NCBI GenBank assembly: GCA_023382575.1 | Contig: JAHDWC010000008.1 | Coordinates: 1 to 48,207, forward strand | DNA length: 48,207 bases | Direction: 5' to 3' | Origin: Anaerolineales bacterium | GTDB lineage: Bacteria; Chloroflexota; Anaerolineae; Anaerolineales; Villigracilaceae | In this document: piece after piece, positions 1-8,960 of the stretch | Layout of the letters: each line of letters starts with the position of its first letter | Numbering within the stretch: the first letter of the stretch is position 1 | Notes under the pieces: generated by a model | Database searches by the model: none | What the model was told of the DNA's origin: nothing | The model's input: the letters and a program-made list of their open reading frames with translations, nothing else | Translations under genes and position numbers: made by a program

Positions 1-2
1 TT

Positions 3-686
3 GATTTTATGTATGACAATGCCAAGATCCCGCCACGATCTGTTTTGTTCATCATCGATGACCGCGCCAACACCTCCAAATATGATGACCATTTCCGCGA
101 CTATTATGAAGATTGGGGCTGGCCCGTCGTGAATGCCTACATCGGCTTGGATGAACGCGCCGATCTCTGGGCTGAAAACGCCGCCCTCTCCGCCGAAGGC
201 TGGGTGGATTACCAAGCCCACGGCTACATCCACAACATTCCCATCAGCGACAGTTCAGCCGACGATTTTATTATGTCGGAAATGAGTGGGGTCATCACCA
301 CCTTCCAAAAATATTTCAACAAGACACCCATCGCCTACATCTGGCCTGGCGGCGGATTCTCCAAACGCGCCGTTGAAATCGGGACAGACTTGGGTTACAA
401 GCTCGGCTTTACCGTCAATCCGCGTGGACCGGTCATGTATAACTGGGTTCCGCAGGCAGATACCTTCAATGCCTCCAATCCCCTTGCGATCCCAGAGACC
501 CCCGCAGGCAATCCGCTCATGACCTTGCCGCGCTATATGGACATCAGCGCGGGTGAACAGATCGGCACCGTCATCGCTCTCGGAGACGAAGCCACCGCCT
601 ATGCTGAACAGAACAAAGCCATCGAGCTGGAATACTACGACATCGTCTGCGCTCCCACTTACGGTGCGCTTCCGACCAACCCATAA
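3..686 (+). CDS. Polysaccharide deacetylase-like secreted protein (5' end outside window)
   Basis: The frame is open to the left edge of the window, and residues before the first Met align with an internal part of the downstream paralogue (771-1907), so this is the C-terminal two thirds of a longer gene. The fold looks like a NodB/polysaccharide deacetylase barrel. An Asp-Asp pair (FIIDDR) sits at the motif 1 position, an H-x3-H pair (AHGYIH) at the metal-ligand motif, and a WPGGGF loop at motif 3. Family members remove acetyl groups from cell-wall or exopolysaccharide sugars outside the membrane, but substrate cannot be read here. A perfect 14-bp hairpin follows the stop. The tandem paralogue has lost these putative metal ligands, which makes this copy the likelier enzyme. 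Confidence 0.6.
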   Translation, partial: DFMYDNAKIPPRSVLFIIDDRANTSKYDDHFRDYYEDWGWPVVNAYIGLDERADLWAENAALSAEGWVDYQAHGYIHNIPISDSSADDFIMSEMSGVITTFQKYFNKTPIAYIWPGGGFSKRAVEIGTDLGYKLGFTVNPRGPVMYNWVPQADTFNASNPLAIPETPAGNPLMTLPRYMDISAGEQIGTVIALGDEATAYAEQNKAIELEYYDIVCAPTYGALPTNP

Positions 687-707
687 AAAGGAAAATCCAT
701 ACAGTCA

Positions 708-739
708 AAGCCGTCATGACAGTTTTGTCATGACGGCTT
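708..739 (+). terminator. Perfect 14-bp hairpin between the two deacetylase-like genes
   Basis: AAGCCGTCATGACA (708-721) is followed by a GTTT loop and its exact reverse complement (726-739). No run of T follows, so it may be a weak terminator, a processing or stability hairpin, or a short dispersed palindrome. A related GTCATTGC...GCAATGAC hairpin occurs at 33107-33138. Confidence 0.5.
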
Positions 740-756
740 AACGTGTAAAACTGGTT

Positions 757-762
757 TACAAT
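757..762 (+). promoter_or_regulatory. Candidate -10 box very close to the start codon of 771-1907
   Basis: TACAAT ends 8 nt before the ATG at 771 and no Shine-Dalgarno sequence lies between them. Transcription would begin at or next to the start codon, giving a leaderless or nearly leaderless mRNA. No convincing -35 box is seen. Confidence 0.35.
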
Positions 763-770
763 TTATCCAT

Positions 771-1907
771 ATGAATAAATCGTCATTTCCCATGAAGCAG
801 GCAAGTTCCCGCTTTATGGTCATCCTGCTGATCGTCTCTATTCTGGTCTCCTGTCAGCTGCTCCCACAATCCGCTACTGCTGGCGTAGAACAAACCAAAG
901 CTAAACTTCCTTCTCAAGCCACAGATTTGCAAACGAGCACAGCTGTGCAAACCGCCCCTGCATTGCCGGAGACCTTTCAGACTCCACTGCTTAATCCAGT
1001 AGATACCCCTCACACATACGTAGAAGGGACTTGTCGCTATCTGCGCAATAAGTGGAATCCACTTAATGCCGAACCCGGAACCGTGGTGATGGTGATCCTG
1101 TTCAAAAATATCAATCGCGGCACGGCCAACCTGCCAGATAGCATCAACGTAGTCGAATTCCTGGATTTGATGGATCAGCTTCGGGCACAGGGATTCGAGG
1201 CGATCAACACCAGGCAGTTACAGGCGTTCATGGAAAGGAATGTCGCCATCCCATCCCGTTCGGTATATCTCATCCAGGATGGGAATCAGACGGGTGAATA
1301 TTTCGATAAAAACTTTCGCGAGTATTTTGACGCCTGGGGTTGGAGCGTGACCAACGGCTGGATCAGCGAAGCGGGAATTTCTGAAACGCTTGTGCGTGAA
1401 AACCTTGAAATGGAATATGCGGGTTTTGTCGATCATCAAGTGCGCGGCGTTTCTCCAGATGTAGTTCTCTCAGACGAATCGGGGAAGACGGTTATTGCGC
1501 GTGAATTACAAGGTTCATTGGATGGGTTTGCAAATCATTTCGGGAAGACGCCTACCGCCATCGTCTGGCCTAATGGTGGATTCGGCATCCGTCCCGTGGA
1601 GGCGGCGCGACAACTGCGCTTCAAACTTGGATTTACCAACAACACTCGCGGACCGGTCATGTACAATTGGGTGCCGCTCGCAGATTTGGTGGATCCCGAA
1701 CGTCCAAACTACCTTCCTGAAGGTTCGGTCAATGATCCGTTGATGACGCTGCCAACCTACTCGCCGAATGAAGCGCTGCTGGCAATTGATGCTGTCCGCG
1801 CAGTAGGCAAGTCCGCTGGCGAATATGCGATGTCGAACAAGGAAATCGAACACAAGTATTACGAGATCGTTTGCGAAGAAGAATATGGGCCCATGCCCAC
1901 CCCATAA
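771..1907 (+). CDS. Deacetylase-like lipoprotein, probably catalytically inactive paralogue
   Basis: A 378-residue lipoprotein. A hydrophobic segment ends in ILVSC, with the lipidated Cys near residue 28, followed by a flexible Ala/Thr/Gln-rich linker. The rest aligns with the preceding partial gene along its length (GPVMYNWVP and WPNGGF are shared). The putative catalytic residues differ: the Asp-Asp motif reads IQDGN, and the H-x3-H motif reads DHQVRG, so one His is gone. This suggests a carbohydrate-binding or structural role, not deacetylation; that is inference. ATG 771 was chosen; ATG 792 is possible and would still give a signal peptide. The HIT gene follows after 15 bp and may be co-transcribed. 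Confidence 0.65.
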   Translation: MNKSSFPMKQASSRFMVILLIVSILVSCQLLPQSATAGVEQTKAKLPSQATDLQTSTAVQTAPALPETFQTPLLNPVDTPHTYVEGTCRYLRNKWNPLNAEPGTVVMVILFKNINRGTANLPDSINVVEFLDLMDQLRAQGFEAINTRQLQAFMERNVAIPSRSVYLIQDGNQTGEYFDKNFREYFDAWGWSVTNGWISEAGISETLVRENLEMEYAGFVDHQVRGVSPDVVLSDESGKTVIARELQGSLDGFANHFGKTPTAIVWPNGGFGIRPVEAARQLRFKLGFTNNTRGPVMYNWVPLADLVDPERPNYLPEGSVNDPLMTLPTYSPNEALLAIDAVRAVGKSAGEYAMSNKEIEHKYYEIVCEEEYGPMPTP

Positions 1908-1922
1908 CCCAGGAGGTTCTTC

Positions 1923-2264
1923 ATGTCTGACTGTATCTTTTGCAAGATCATCAAAGGCGAAATTCCCAGCACCAACGTCTACCAAGATGAGCATGTGACC
2001 GCCTTTCGCGACATCAACCCTGCCGCGCCGACTCATATTTTGATCGTACCCAACAAACACATTGAGTCGGTTAACTTCGTCATCCCGGATGATGAAGCTT
2101 TGATCGGAAAACTCTTTGCAGTGGCAAAACAACTTGCCGAAAAAGAAGGGGTCTCCGAAAGCGGTTACCGCCTCGTCGTCAACACAGGAGCCGAGGCCGG
2201 GCAAACGGTTTTTCACCTGCACATGCATCTGCTCGGCGGCAGACCAATGCGAGCCCTCGGGTAA
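1923..2264 (+). CDS. HIT family nucleotide hydrolase (HinT-like)
   Basis: At 113 residues this has the usual length of bacterial HinT/PKCI-type proteins, which hydrolyse purine nucleoside phosphoramidates and related adenylyl conjugates in the cytoplasm. The N-terminal signature [13 protein letters not shown] carries the Cys pair seen in zinc-binding members. The catalytic triad H-x-H-x-H occurs at His98, His100 and His102 (HLHMHLLGG). A strong AGGAGG ribosome-binding site at 1911-1916 fixes the start. A good intrinsic terminator follows at 2273-2308, so it probably ends the short unit that begins with the deacetylase-like gene. Confidence 0.92.
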   Translation: MSDCIFCKIIKGEIPSTNVYQDEHVTAFRDINPAAPTHILIVPNKHIESVNFVIPDDEALIGKLFAVAKQLAEKEGVSESGYRLVVNTGAEAGQTVFHLHMHLLGGRPMRALG

Positions 2265-2272
2265 AATCATCG

Positions 2273-2308
2273 AAGCGATCAGCGCAGAACGGGCTGGTCG
2301 CTTTTTTA
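2273..2308 (+). terminator. Intrinsic terminator after the HIT gene
   Basis: AAGCGATCAGC pairs with GCTGGTCGCTT (one G-T wobble) across a short loop, and is followed directly by a run of T. It separates the HIT gene from the ThyX-like gene. Confidence 0.8.
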
Positions 2309-2326
2309 TGAAAACAGGAGAACCTA

Positions 2327-3736
2327 ATGCCAGAACGAGAAATCTATCTTTTATCCCCGCGTGAACTCAGCCCCGAAACCATCGCCGTTGCATTCGCAAA
2401 AACATCGCGCTCGCCCGAATCCTTCCGCGAGATCGCCGCAGAACTCAGCGACGAAAAGTCGGCACAATTTCATGAAAAATGGGTCGTAGGCTACGGTCAC
2501 GCCTCGGTTGCCGAACATGCTGTTTTACACATTGCCTTCGAGAACGTCTCACGTGTTGCCATCGAAGTCATCGAAGGCAATCGCCTCGCCTCCTATACCG
2601 AGAAATCCACCCGTTATCAAAAGTGGGGACCCGATGATTTTACGATCCCCCCTGAATTGGATAACCATCCCCTGCGCGACGAATTCATCGCGACCGTGCG
2701 CCTCCTTTTCTCGACCTATGCTGAATCGCTGGACCCAGTGAAGAATCTCATCATCGAGCGGGCTCCGCGCCGCGAAAATGAATCGGATGAAGCCTATGAC
2801 CGCCGCATCCGCTCACAATACGTGGACAGATGTCGCTTCCTTTTACCCGCCGCCGCCAATGCCAACGTCGGCATGACTGCTAATGCGCGCGTCATCGAAA
2901 TGACCATCCGCAAGATGCTCTCCCATCCACTTGAAGAAGTGCGTCAGATCGGCGAAAAGTTGAAAGAAGTCTCCAAGTCCGAAACGCCAACGTTGGTGAA
3001 GTATGCCGATGCGAATGAGTATGTGATGGGTACAACAAAGGAACTTGCAAATATTGACTCAAAGGTCGAAGGTCAAAAGTCAGATTGGTGCACTTTGATT
3101 GATTACGATAAGGACGGCGAGAAGAAAATCCTCGCAGCTGCTTTATATCGTTTTGACGAAATCCCCTATGCCAATGCGCTCGCACATGTCAAATCGCTAA
3201 AGAAGAAGGAACGCGAGGCGCTTGCTGAAACTTTGCTCGGCAAGCTTGGCAAATATGACATCCCCTTGCGCGAGTTGGAATACTCCACCTACACCTTCGA
3301 TCTCGTCATGGATCAGGGCGCGTACGCCGAGTTTAAACGTCACCGCATGATGACACAAACCCCGCAACGCCTGACGACAAGGCTTGGGTACACCACTCCA
3401 CTACTTATAACGGAAGCAGGCATCGGGTCCAAGTATGAGGCGGCGATGGAAGCGGCTCATCAGATGTACGAAAAACTTCACGCTTTCAATCCTGATGTCG
3501 CGCAATATATCGTCCCCAACGGATTCAACCGCCGTGTGCTGGCGCAATTCAACTTGCGTGAAGCGTTTGCCTTCTGCCAATTGCGGACAGCGTCAAATGC
3601 ACATTTTTCCATCCGCCGCGTGGCGCAGAAAATTTATGATGATATTTCCAAAGTCCATCCGCTGCTGTCGAAATATATGAAGCTGCGCAAAGAGACCTGG
3701 CAAAGCGTGGAAGAAAATTATTTTTCGAAAATATGA
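2327..3736 (+). CDS. Double-domain FAD-dependent thymidylate synthase (ThyX)-like protein
   Basis: At 469 residues this is about twice the length of classical ThyX, which makes dTMP from dUMP with FAD and methylenetetrahydrofolate. Two ThyX-like halves are visible. The first has SVAEHAVLHIAFENVSR followed by GNRLASYTEKSTRY (residues 84-97), matching the ThyX signature except that the leading Arg-His is Gly-Asn. The second has a real Arg338-His339-Arg340 but lacks the following Ser-x-Asn-x-x-Ser part. The catalytic signature is thus split between duplicated halves. It may be a pseudo-dimeric ThyX or a diverged flavoprotein. The start has an AGGAG site at 2316-2320. A bidirectional terminator separates it from the convergent aldo/keto reductase. 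Confidence 0.75.
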   Translation: MPEREIYLLSPRELSPETIAVAFAKTSRSPESFREIAAELSDEKSAQFHEKWVVGYGHASVAEHAVLHIAFENVSRVAIEVIEGNRLASYTEKSTRYQKWGPDDFTIPPELDNHPLRDEFIATVRLLFSTYAESLDPVKNLIIERAPRRENESDEAYDRRIRSQYVDRCRFLLPAAANANVGMTANARVIEMTIRKMLSHPLEEVRQIGEKLKEVSKSETPTLVKYADANEYVMGTTKELANIDSKVEGQKSDWCTLIDYDKDGEKKILAAALYRFDEIPYANALAHVKSLKKKEREALAETLLGKLGKYDIPLRELEYSTYTFDLVMDQGAYAEFKRHRMMTQTPQRLTTRLGYTTPLLITEAGIGSKYEAAMEAAHQMYEKLHAFNPDVAQYIVPNGFNRRVLAQFNLREAFAFCQLRTASNAHFSIRRVAQKIYDDISKVHPLLSKYMKLRKETWQSVEENYFSKI

Positions 3737-3740
3737 AAAA

Positions 3741-3777
3741 AAAATCTCCGAGGTTTTGTTGCCTCGGAGATTTTTTT
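3741..3777. terminator. Bidirectional intrinsic terminator
   Basis: ATCTCCGAGG and CCTCGGAGAT form a perfect stem with a run of A on the left and T on the right. It can terminate both the ThyX-like gene (plus) and the aldo/keto reductase (minus). Confidence 0.9.
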
Positions 3778-3798
3778 CTTTCTGTGGGACATCGTCCC

Positions 3799-4785
3799 CT
3801 AATCGTCGTCTTCGTCTTTCTTCTTCACCCCAAAGATCGCATCGATGCGTTCCATAACTTCCGGCGTGATCTTGTCTGCGATCTCGCCAGCCTTCAGGTT
3901 TTCGTGTACTTGTTCCACGCGGCTCGCGCCGGTGATGACCGAACTCACGAACGGATTCTTCAAACACCAGGCAATCGCCAACTGGGAAAGTGTGCCGCCA
4001 AGTTCCTTTGCGATCGGCTCCAAAGCTGCGACTCTCGCCAGCCTTTCCTGGTCGGTCAGACGGTCATGCAGCCATTCATAACCTTTGAGTCCGCCGCGGC
4101 TATCCTTTGGAATGCCCTTGTTATATTTACCGGAGAGTAATCCCGAAGCCAGCGGACTCCACGTCGTCGTGCCATAGCCGTATTCGTTATAGAAGCGGAC
4201 ATAATCGCCTTCGAGGCGTTTGCGTTCGAACAGGTTGTACTGTGGCTGTTCGACGACTGGTTTGTGCAGGTGATGACGTTCTGCAATCTGAAGCGCTTCG
4301 ATAATCTCCGAAGCCGCCCACTCAGACGTACCCCAATACAATGCCTTGCCCCATTCGATGATGTTGTGCATCGCCCAGACAGTTTCTTCGATGGGCGTAG
4401 TCGCGTCGGGGCGATGACAGTAGAGCAGATCGACATAATCCAATTGCAGGCGTTCCAATGAACCGTTGATACCCTCGATCAGACGCTTGCGATTGAGCGT
4501 ATTCTTCTCGTTCACACCGTCATGCAAACCCCAATAGATCTTGGTGGAAACCAGATAACTGCTGCGGCGCCATTTCAACGTCTTGAGCGCATCTCCCATC
4601 ACCTCTTCCGACTTGCCGCTCGCATAGACTTCCGCGTTATCGAAGAAATTCACGCCGTGGTCATACGCCGCCGCCATCATCTCTACAGCAGATTCCACAC
4701 CCGCCTGATTATGAAACGTGACCCACGAGCCAAACGACAGTTCACTGACTCGAATCCCCGTCCTACCCAGATGACGATACTTCAT
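3799..4785 (-). CDS. Aldo/keto reductase, Kv-beta/YghZ-like
   Basis: A 328-residue cytoplasmic NADPH-dependent oxidoreductase of the AKR superfamily, the subgroup that includes potassium channel beta subunits and YghZ. The catalytic tetrad is complete: Asp49, Tyr54, Lys82 (STK) and His124 (YCHRPD). The N-terminal [19 protein letters not shown] and the GTSEW strand are family hallmarks. The C-terminal tail is rich in Lys and Asp (VKKKDEDDD). It is transcribed alone, convergent with the ThyX-like gene and divergent from the LysM lipoprotein gene, with only about 44 bp between the two start codons. The natural substrate cannot be predicted; members reduce methylglyoxal and other small carbonyls. 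Confidence 0.9.
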   Translation of the reverse strand: MKYRHLGRTGIRVSELSFGSWVTFHNQAGVESAVEMMAAAYDHGVNFFDNAEVYASGKSEEVMGDALKTLKWRRSSYLVSTKIYWGLHDGVNEKNTLNRKRLIEGINGSLERLQLDYVDLLYCHRPDATTPIEETVWAMHNIIEWGKALYWGTSEWAASEIIEALQIAERHHLHKPVVEQPQYNLFERKRLEGDYVRFYNEYGYGTTTWSPLASGLLSGKYNKGIPKDSRGGLKGYEWLHDRLTDQERLARVAALEPIAKELGGTLSQLAIAWCLKNPFVSSVITGASRVEQVHENLKAGEIADKITPEVMERIDAIFGVKKKDEDDD

Positions 4786-4817
4786 TGTTCCTCCAAAATT
4801 TTATTTATCGTGCCTAT

Positions 4818-4823
4818 TATAAT
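4818..4823 (+). promoter_or_regulatory. Consensus -10 box placed for a leaderless transcript
   Basis: A perfect TATAAT ends 6 nt before the ATG at 4830, so the expected transcription start is the start codon itself. No ribosome-binding site is present. The same geometry is seen at 46137-46142. Confidence 0.6.
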
Positions 4824-4829
4824 CATCTC

Positions 4830-5759
4830 ATGCGAAAACTATTGCTTCTTTGCAGTTTACTGCTGACCGCATGTCAACCAACACCCGCGCCGGGTTCCCC
4901 CACCCACACCACAGACGACCCACTTCAACCCTACCTTACCGGTACGCCCATCGCAACCAACACCCCAAACGTGCTCATCATCGTCGAGACGCCCCAGCCC
5001 ACCAGCACCATGCAAGTGTACGTCATTGAATCAGGTGACACGATCAGCGAAATTGCCGAAAAATTCAACATCTCGCAATCAGATCTACTCGCGGCGAACC
5101 CGGATTTAAATCCGAATGCGCTCACCATCGGGCAGACGGTTTTCATCCCAGACCCATCTGCCCAACTCGCCGCCGCATCGACGCCGACGCCCGTACCTGC
5201 TCCTGTCACCCAAGCCGTGTGCCACCCGTCAGCGGACTCTGGCGTGTGGTGCTTTGCACTCATCCAAAATAACAGCGCAGATTTATTGGAAAATATTTCT
5301 GCGCAAATCACGCTGTTAGACAAAGACAACAACCCCGTAGCCAGCCAGACCACCTTCCCAATATTGGATGTCATTGAACCGAATTCATCTCTGCCAGTGT
5401 ATGCCTACTTCCCAAACACATCCGCGGATGTGACTCCGCAGATCCAACTGCTGAGCGCCATGTACGGAGGCGCTTCGCGTTATCTGCCCGCTACACTTAA
5501 TAACACCGTCGCACAAATTGACTGGGACGGCAAGTCTGCGCATGTGAGCGGATTGGTGATCTTGCCAGCCGAATCAAACGCCGCGAACCAGGTCTGGGTC
5601 GCGGCGGTGGCGTACGATGAAAATGGAACTGTGGTTGGCGTGAAACGCTGGGAAGGCGGAGCGCTCCAACCTGGAGGGTCGATGCGCTTTGAGTTTGTCG
5701 TCTCCAGCCTCGGCGGAGTCATTGAGGCGGTGGAGTTCGCAGTACAGGCCCGCCCATAG
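4830..5759 (+). CDS. LysM-domain lipoprotein
   Basis: A 309-residue exported lipoprotein. The chosen start gives a short classical signal MRKLLLLCSLLLTAC with the lipidated Cys at residue 15; an upstream in-frame ATG at 4785 overlaps the divergent gene's start and lacks a site. A Pro/Thr-rich linker leads to one LysM domain at about residues 62-107 (YVIESGDTISEIAEKF to GQTVFIP), which binds N-acetylglucosamine-containing glycans. The C-terminal half (about 130-309) looks like a beta-sandwich of the FxLYD/DUF-type, with an ISAQITLLDKDNNPV strand pattern; this is a weak assignment. Its stop codon is only 8 bp from the convergent substrate-binding protein's stop. The role is probably cell-envelope glycan binding. 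Confidence 0.8.
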   Translation: MRKLLLLCSLLLTACQPTPAPGSPTHTTDDPLQPYLTGTPIATNTPNVLIIVETPQPTSTMQVYVIESGDTISEIAEKFNISQSDLLAANPDLNPNALTIGQTVFIPDPSAQLAAASTPTPVPAPVTQAVCHPSADSGVWCFALIQNNSADLLENISAQITLLDKDNNPVASQTTFPILDVIEPNSSLPVYAYFPNTSADVTPQIQLLSAMYGGASRYLPATLNNTVAQIDWDGKSAHVSGLVILPAESNAANQVWVAAVAYDENGTVVGVKRWEGGALQPGGSMRFEFVVSSLGGVIEAVEFAVQARP

Positions 5760-5774
5760 ACCAGCGTCTATTTC
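5756..5774. terminator. Small palindrome joining two convergent stop codons
   Basis: ATAGAC-CAGC-GTCTAT contains the TAG stops of both convergent genes and is followed by TTT. It is short for a terminator but is the only candidate between these genes. Confidence 0.35.
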
Positions 5775-7402
5775 CCTTCCAGCCACATATAACGTTCCTG
5801 CGGAATCGAGATTGGGGTGTAGATAAATCCCTTCACATACGGCTGGACGAGTTGAAACGAAAGGGAATGTACGGTAAAGAGCACAGGGGCTTCATCCACG
5901 ATCATGCGTTCGGCTTGCTGATACATTTCGATGCGTTTCGTCACGTCGCGTTCGATGCGCGCGGCTTCGAGCAGGGTATCCAACTCAGAGTTGGAGTAGT
6001 CACCATGATTTTGGCTTGAGCCGCTGTGGAAGAGCACGTCTGCAAAATTTTCGGGGTCGGGGTAATCGGCGCACCAGCCGCCGTCAAAGATCTGACCGTG
6101 GTTGCCCGAAAAAACCTGTTCGTAGTAAAAGTTGTAATCGATGTTCTCGACCTTGATGGTCACGCCAAGATTCTGTTCCCACATCTCAGCCAACGCGGCG
6201 ACATTGCTGCCAACATAACTGCCAACGCCGGCATTGGTGTACACGATTTCGGGCAAGCCTTCGGGTCCGCCATATTTGGATTGCCGAAGCAATTCACGCG
6301 CCTGCGCGGGATCATAGGGCAAGCCTTCAAGGTCATAGCTGAAACCGGGCAAGCCAGGCGGATAGATTCCTTCCGCGGGTAACGCCAGTCCGCGATACAA
6401 CACGTCAATATAACGCTGACGATCAAATGCCATGCTAAAGGCTTTCCGCACGTTGACGTCATCGAACGGCGGACGCGTGGTATCGAAGACCACGTAACTT
6501 GTGCAAAGATCCACGCCGGTGACGAGATTGGCATTCAACGGCTCTGTTGGGTCGAGCATGCGTTCAGCCGAGTACAAGCTCACAGAAGCCACATCCACTT
6601 CCCCGGTCTCAAAGAGGCGCACATCGTCACCTGCATACAACTTGACGACTACATACGGAATGGACGGCGCACCCAAATAAAAATCCTGATTGGCTTCATA
6701 AAGAATATATTCGTAGGAACGCCACTCGGTTAACTTATAGGGTCCCGTCCCATTCGGTTGAAGCACCCATTCCTCACCAGCCGAGACGTTATTCTCGTCC
6801 ACAATAAAAGCGGTGGGAAAAGTAAGTTTCATGATGAAGTACGGCTTGGGCGCATCGATCGTAACTTGAAGTGTTTTCTCGTCGATGACTTTCAACCCGC
6901 TGATAGAGTCCGCTTCGCCATTGACCATCTCACGCACGCCGACGATATCGCCCAAATACGTCAGCACCGTATCCGACGCGAGGTCTGGACCGGCGGCGCG
7001 CTCCCATGAAAAGACCACATCCTGAGCCGTGACATCACGCCCATCATGGAATTTTGCATTCGCGCGAATGTGGAAGGTGTAGACTGTCCCATCCGCGCTG
7101 ACTTCCCAAGTTTCGGCGAGGTCAGGGGCGAGGTTGAGATGCGGATCAAGCGAGACGAGCCCACTGAAGACGAGTTTATCGCCAGAGCTATAGGTGGTGG
7201 CGGGATCATAATCCCGCAGGTTGGCCGATTCGCCGCCATTGTAGACAATCGCCTGATCGAGCGGAATGCCGATCTGCAATGCCAACACACCTGGCACACT
7301 GGCGCTCAAAAGCAAGGACGATAAGATCGCCAACACACTAAAACTAAAAATGATCTTGCGGGAACTGCGAGCCATACGACTCCAGAAATTAAATTTAGCC
7401 AT
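5768..7402 (-). CDS. ABC transporter substrate-binding protein, family 5 (peptide/nickel type)
   Basis: A 544-residue extracytoplasmic solute-binding protein of the OppA/DppA/NikA family. Family 5 features are visible: NLAPDLAETWEVSADGTVYTFHIRANAKFHDGRDVTAQDVVFSWER (given here as a run of shorter motifs: PDLAETW, FHDG, TAQDVVFSWER), then NVRKAFSMAFDRQ and a C-terminal ADYPDPENF. The start at 7402 is set by AAAGGAGG five bases upstream; longer in-frame starts are inside the previous gene. The signal segment lacks a lipobox Cys, so the protein is either released or held by an uncleaved N-terminal helix. The gene overlaps the stop of the upstream peptidase gene by 8 bp. No permease or ATPase gene adjoins it, so its transporter must be elsewhere. 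Confidence 0.85.
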   Translation of the reverse strand: MAKFNFWSRMARSSRKIIFSFSVLAILSSLLLSASVPGVLALQIGIPLDQAIVYNGGESANLRDYDPATTYSSGDKLVFSGLVSLDPHLNLAPDLAETWEVSADGTVYTFHIRANAKFHDGRDVTAQDVVFSWERAAGPDLASDTVLTYLGDIVGVREMVNGEADSISGLKVIDEKTLQVTIDAPKPYFIMKLTFPTAFIVDENNVSAGEEWVLQPNGTGPYKLTEWRSYEYILYEANQDFYLGAPSIPYVVVKLYAGDDVRLFETGEVDVASVSLYSAERMLDPTEPLNANLVTGVDLCTSYVVFDTTRPPFDDVNVRKAFSMAFDRQRYIDVLYRGLALPAEGIYPPGLPGFSYDLEGLPYDPAQARELLRQSKYGGPEGLPEIVYTNAGVGSYVGSNVAALAEMWEQNLGVTIKVENIDYNFYYEQVFSGNHGQIFDGGWCADYPDPENFADVLFHSGSSQNHGDYSNSELDTLLEAARIERDVTKRIEMYQQAERMIVDEAPVLFTVHSLSFQLVQPYVKGFIYTPISIPQERYMWLEGK

Positions 7403-8765
7403 GATTGCCTCCTTTGGCATTTCCTCTGCGAAGCACAACGCCAAGCACAATGACACCGATAATGATCAGGAATACCAAACAGAGACAAGCCAAGGCCACA
7501 GTCAACAAAATGGGCGGACCAGAGCGAATAGGTTGAGAGTCGCTTTGTTCAAAGGAAGAGGTCGGAATCACATACGGAGTCGGTGTGACGGCCAACGGCA
7601 CACCAGAGATGGGAACATAGGTTGGCACATAGGTTGGCGTTGGCATGGCCGTCGCCTGCGCCACCAAAAGCGGAGCGGCGCCCACCGATTCGCGCCACGC
7701 CGAGTCGAGCCCGTCCGTGTCAAAGCCATAGACTTCGAGCAGGGCATCGTCGATTGGCTTTGCTTCGCTCAGGGCGTCCAGCAGGTCAGACATTTCTTCC
7801 CTGCCATAGGTTTCGATCATGAACTTCACCACGCTGTATGATTGGCTGTAAGAAAGATTGGCTTTCTCCGGCAATTCAGAGAAGCCGCCATTCAACGAAC
7901 GTAACGTAATCAAATTATTCGAGCGGATGGCAGAATCCAACAAGCCTTGCATTCCTGAATCCAATTCGCCTTCGCTATACATGGCAAGACCCTCTTCCAG
8001 CCAGCCGGGACGCGTCCCCATGCAGGAGAAGGCATTACGTCCCACAAGGATGTGGGTCAACTCGTGGATGACAGTATTTTTATCCCAGGTTGAGTCTGAA
8101 CCGGAAAGCCCCATGATGATGACATTAAAATCGGAATAGGCCTGCCCGCCTGTCCATGCGGGTTCGTACAAAACCGCATCACGCATGTCATCGTAGTTGG
8201 GGTAAACAAAAATATCCACAGGGGCATCGAGCGTCATGCCTGCCTGTTCGCGGTTGCGGCGCAGACCTTCCTCGCCCGCTTCAAGCATGGTTATGGCAAA
8301 GTCTTCGTTTTTGCCATAGTAATGCAAGCGGATGTCGGCATTGGAGACGGTTTGCCAATCGTGGACATCATCCAACCAGGTGATGTTTTGTATCTCGCTG
8401 ACAAATTCGCTTCCAGACTCGTCGACATAGCGCCAGCGCCACCAGATATTTGCCCCCGGTGGGAGCGATCCGCTCTGACGCATGTCCCACGTCCATGAGA
8501 CGTCCACAGAAGTATCTGGCGTAAATTCGGGAAAGGCTTTGGCAGTCACTTCGCCGCAGGTCAATTGGTCGTTCCCATATTCCAAAATGACTGAGACAAT
8601 GGCGGCATCCGCTTTGAGGGTGGCGGAGAAGGTTGCGGTGTTGGGAAACTCTAACGTCGCGCGATCCTCTGAAACGTCAGCATGAGGCGCGGCGTTTACA
8701 TGTAAGGGTGGGCTTATTAACAATCCTAGTAATAAAAATACGAGCAGGGTAAGACGAAATCGCAT
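7395..8765 (-). CDS. Membrane-anchored zinc metallopeptidase, peptidase MA-like
   Basis: A 456-residue protein with an N-terminal signal segment (FRLTLLVFLLLGLLI), an extracytoplasmic domain, a Pro/Thr-rich linker and a C-terminal membrane helix (TVALACLCLVFLIIIGVIVLG) followed by basic residues. The zinc site is H234-E-L-T-H238 with a downstream GWLEEG (Glu257/258), the gluzincin arrangement of the peptidase MA-like families. The active domain should face outward. The start at 8765 is supported by GGAG nine bases upstream; a longer frame to 8843 has no signal at its start. It overlaps the substrate-binding protein gene, so translation is probably coupled. A shared job in processing and taking up peptides is plausible but inferred. 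Confidence 0.75.
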   Translation of the reverse strand: MRFRLTLLVFLLLGLLISPPLHVNAAPHADVSEDRATLEFPNTATFSATLKADAAIVSVILEYGNDQLTCGEVTAKAFPEFTPDTSVDVSWTWDMRQSGSLPPGANIWWRWRYVDESGSEFVSEIQNITWLDDVHDWQTVSNADIRLHYYGKNEDFAITMLEAGEEGLRRNREQAGMTLDAPVDIFVYPNYDDMRDAVLYEPAWTGGQAYSDFNVIIMGLSGSDSTWDKNTVIHELTHILVGRNAFSCMGTRPGWLEEGLAMYSEGELDSGMQGLLDSAIRSNNLITLRSLNGGFSELPEKANLSYSQSYSVVKFMIETYGREEMSDLLDALSEAKPIDDALLEVYGFDTDGLDSAWRESVGAAPLLVAQATAMPTPTYVPTYVPISGVPLAVTPTPYVIPTSSFEQSDSQPIRSGPPILLTVALACLCLVFLIIIGVIVLGVVLRRGNAKGGNHG

Positions 8766-8960
8766 TGTAGTTACTCCATGAATTTTGCCAACTATACCAT
8801 CAAACAATTGACGGGCGCTAAGCGTCATGTTCAAATAGGACAATGTCAGGTTGATTTAGTGACATCCATCAGAGCTTAAAACTCAGACACATTTAATCTC
8901 AATATGTAAAATGGACTTATATTGTTCCATTTGGCACTTATAAAAAACCTTGGAGGCACA

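Noticed and set aside
1515-2270. Antisense frame across the deacetylase-like and HIT genes
   Set aside because: It covers two well-supported sense genes and has His-rich composition typical of a shadow frame.
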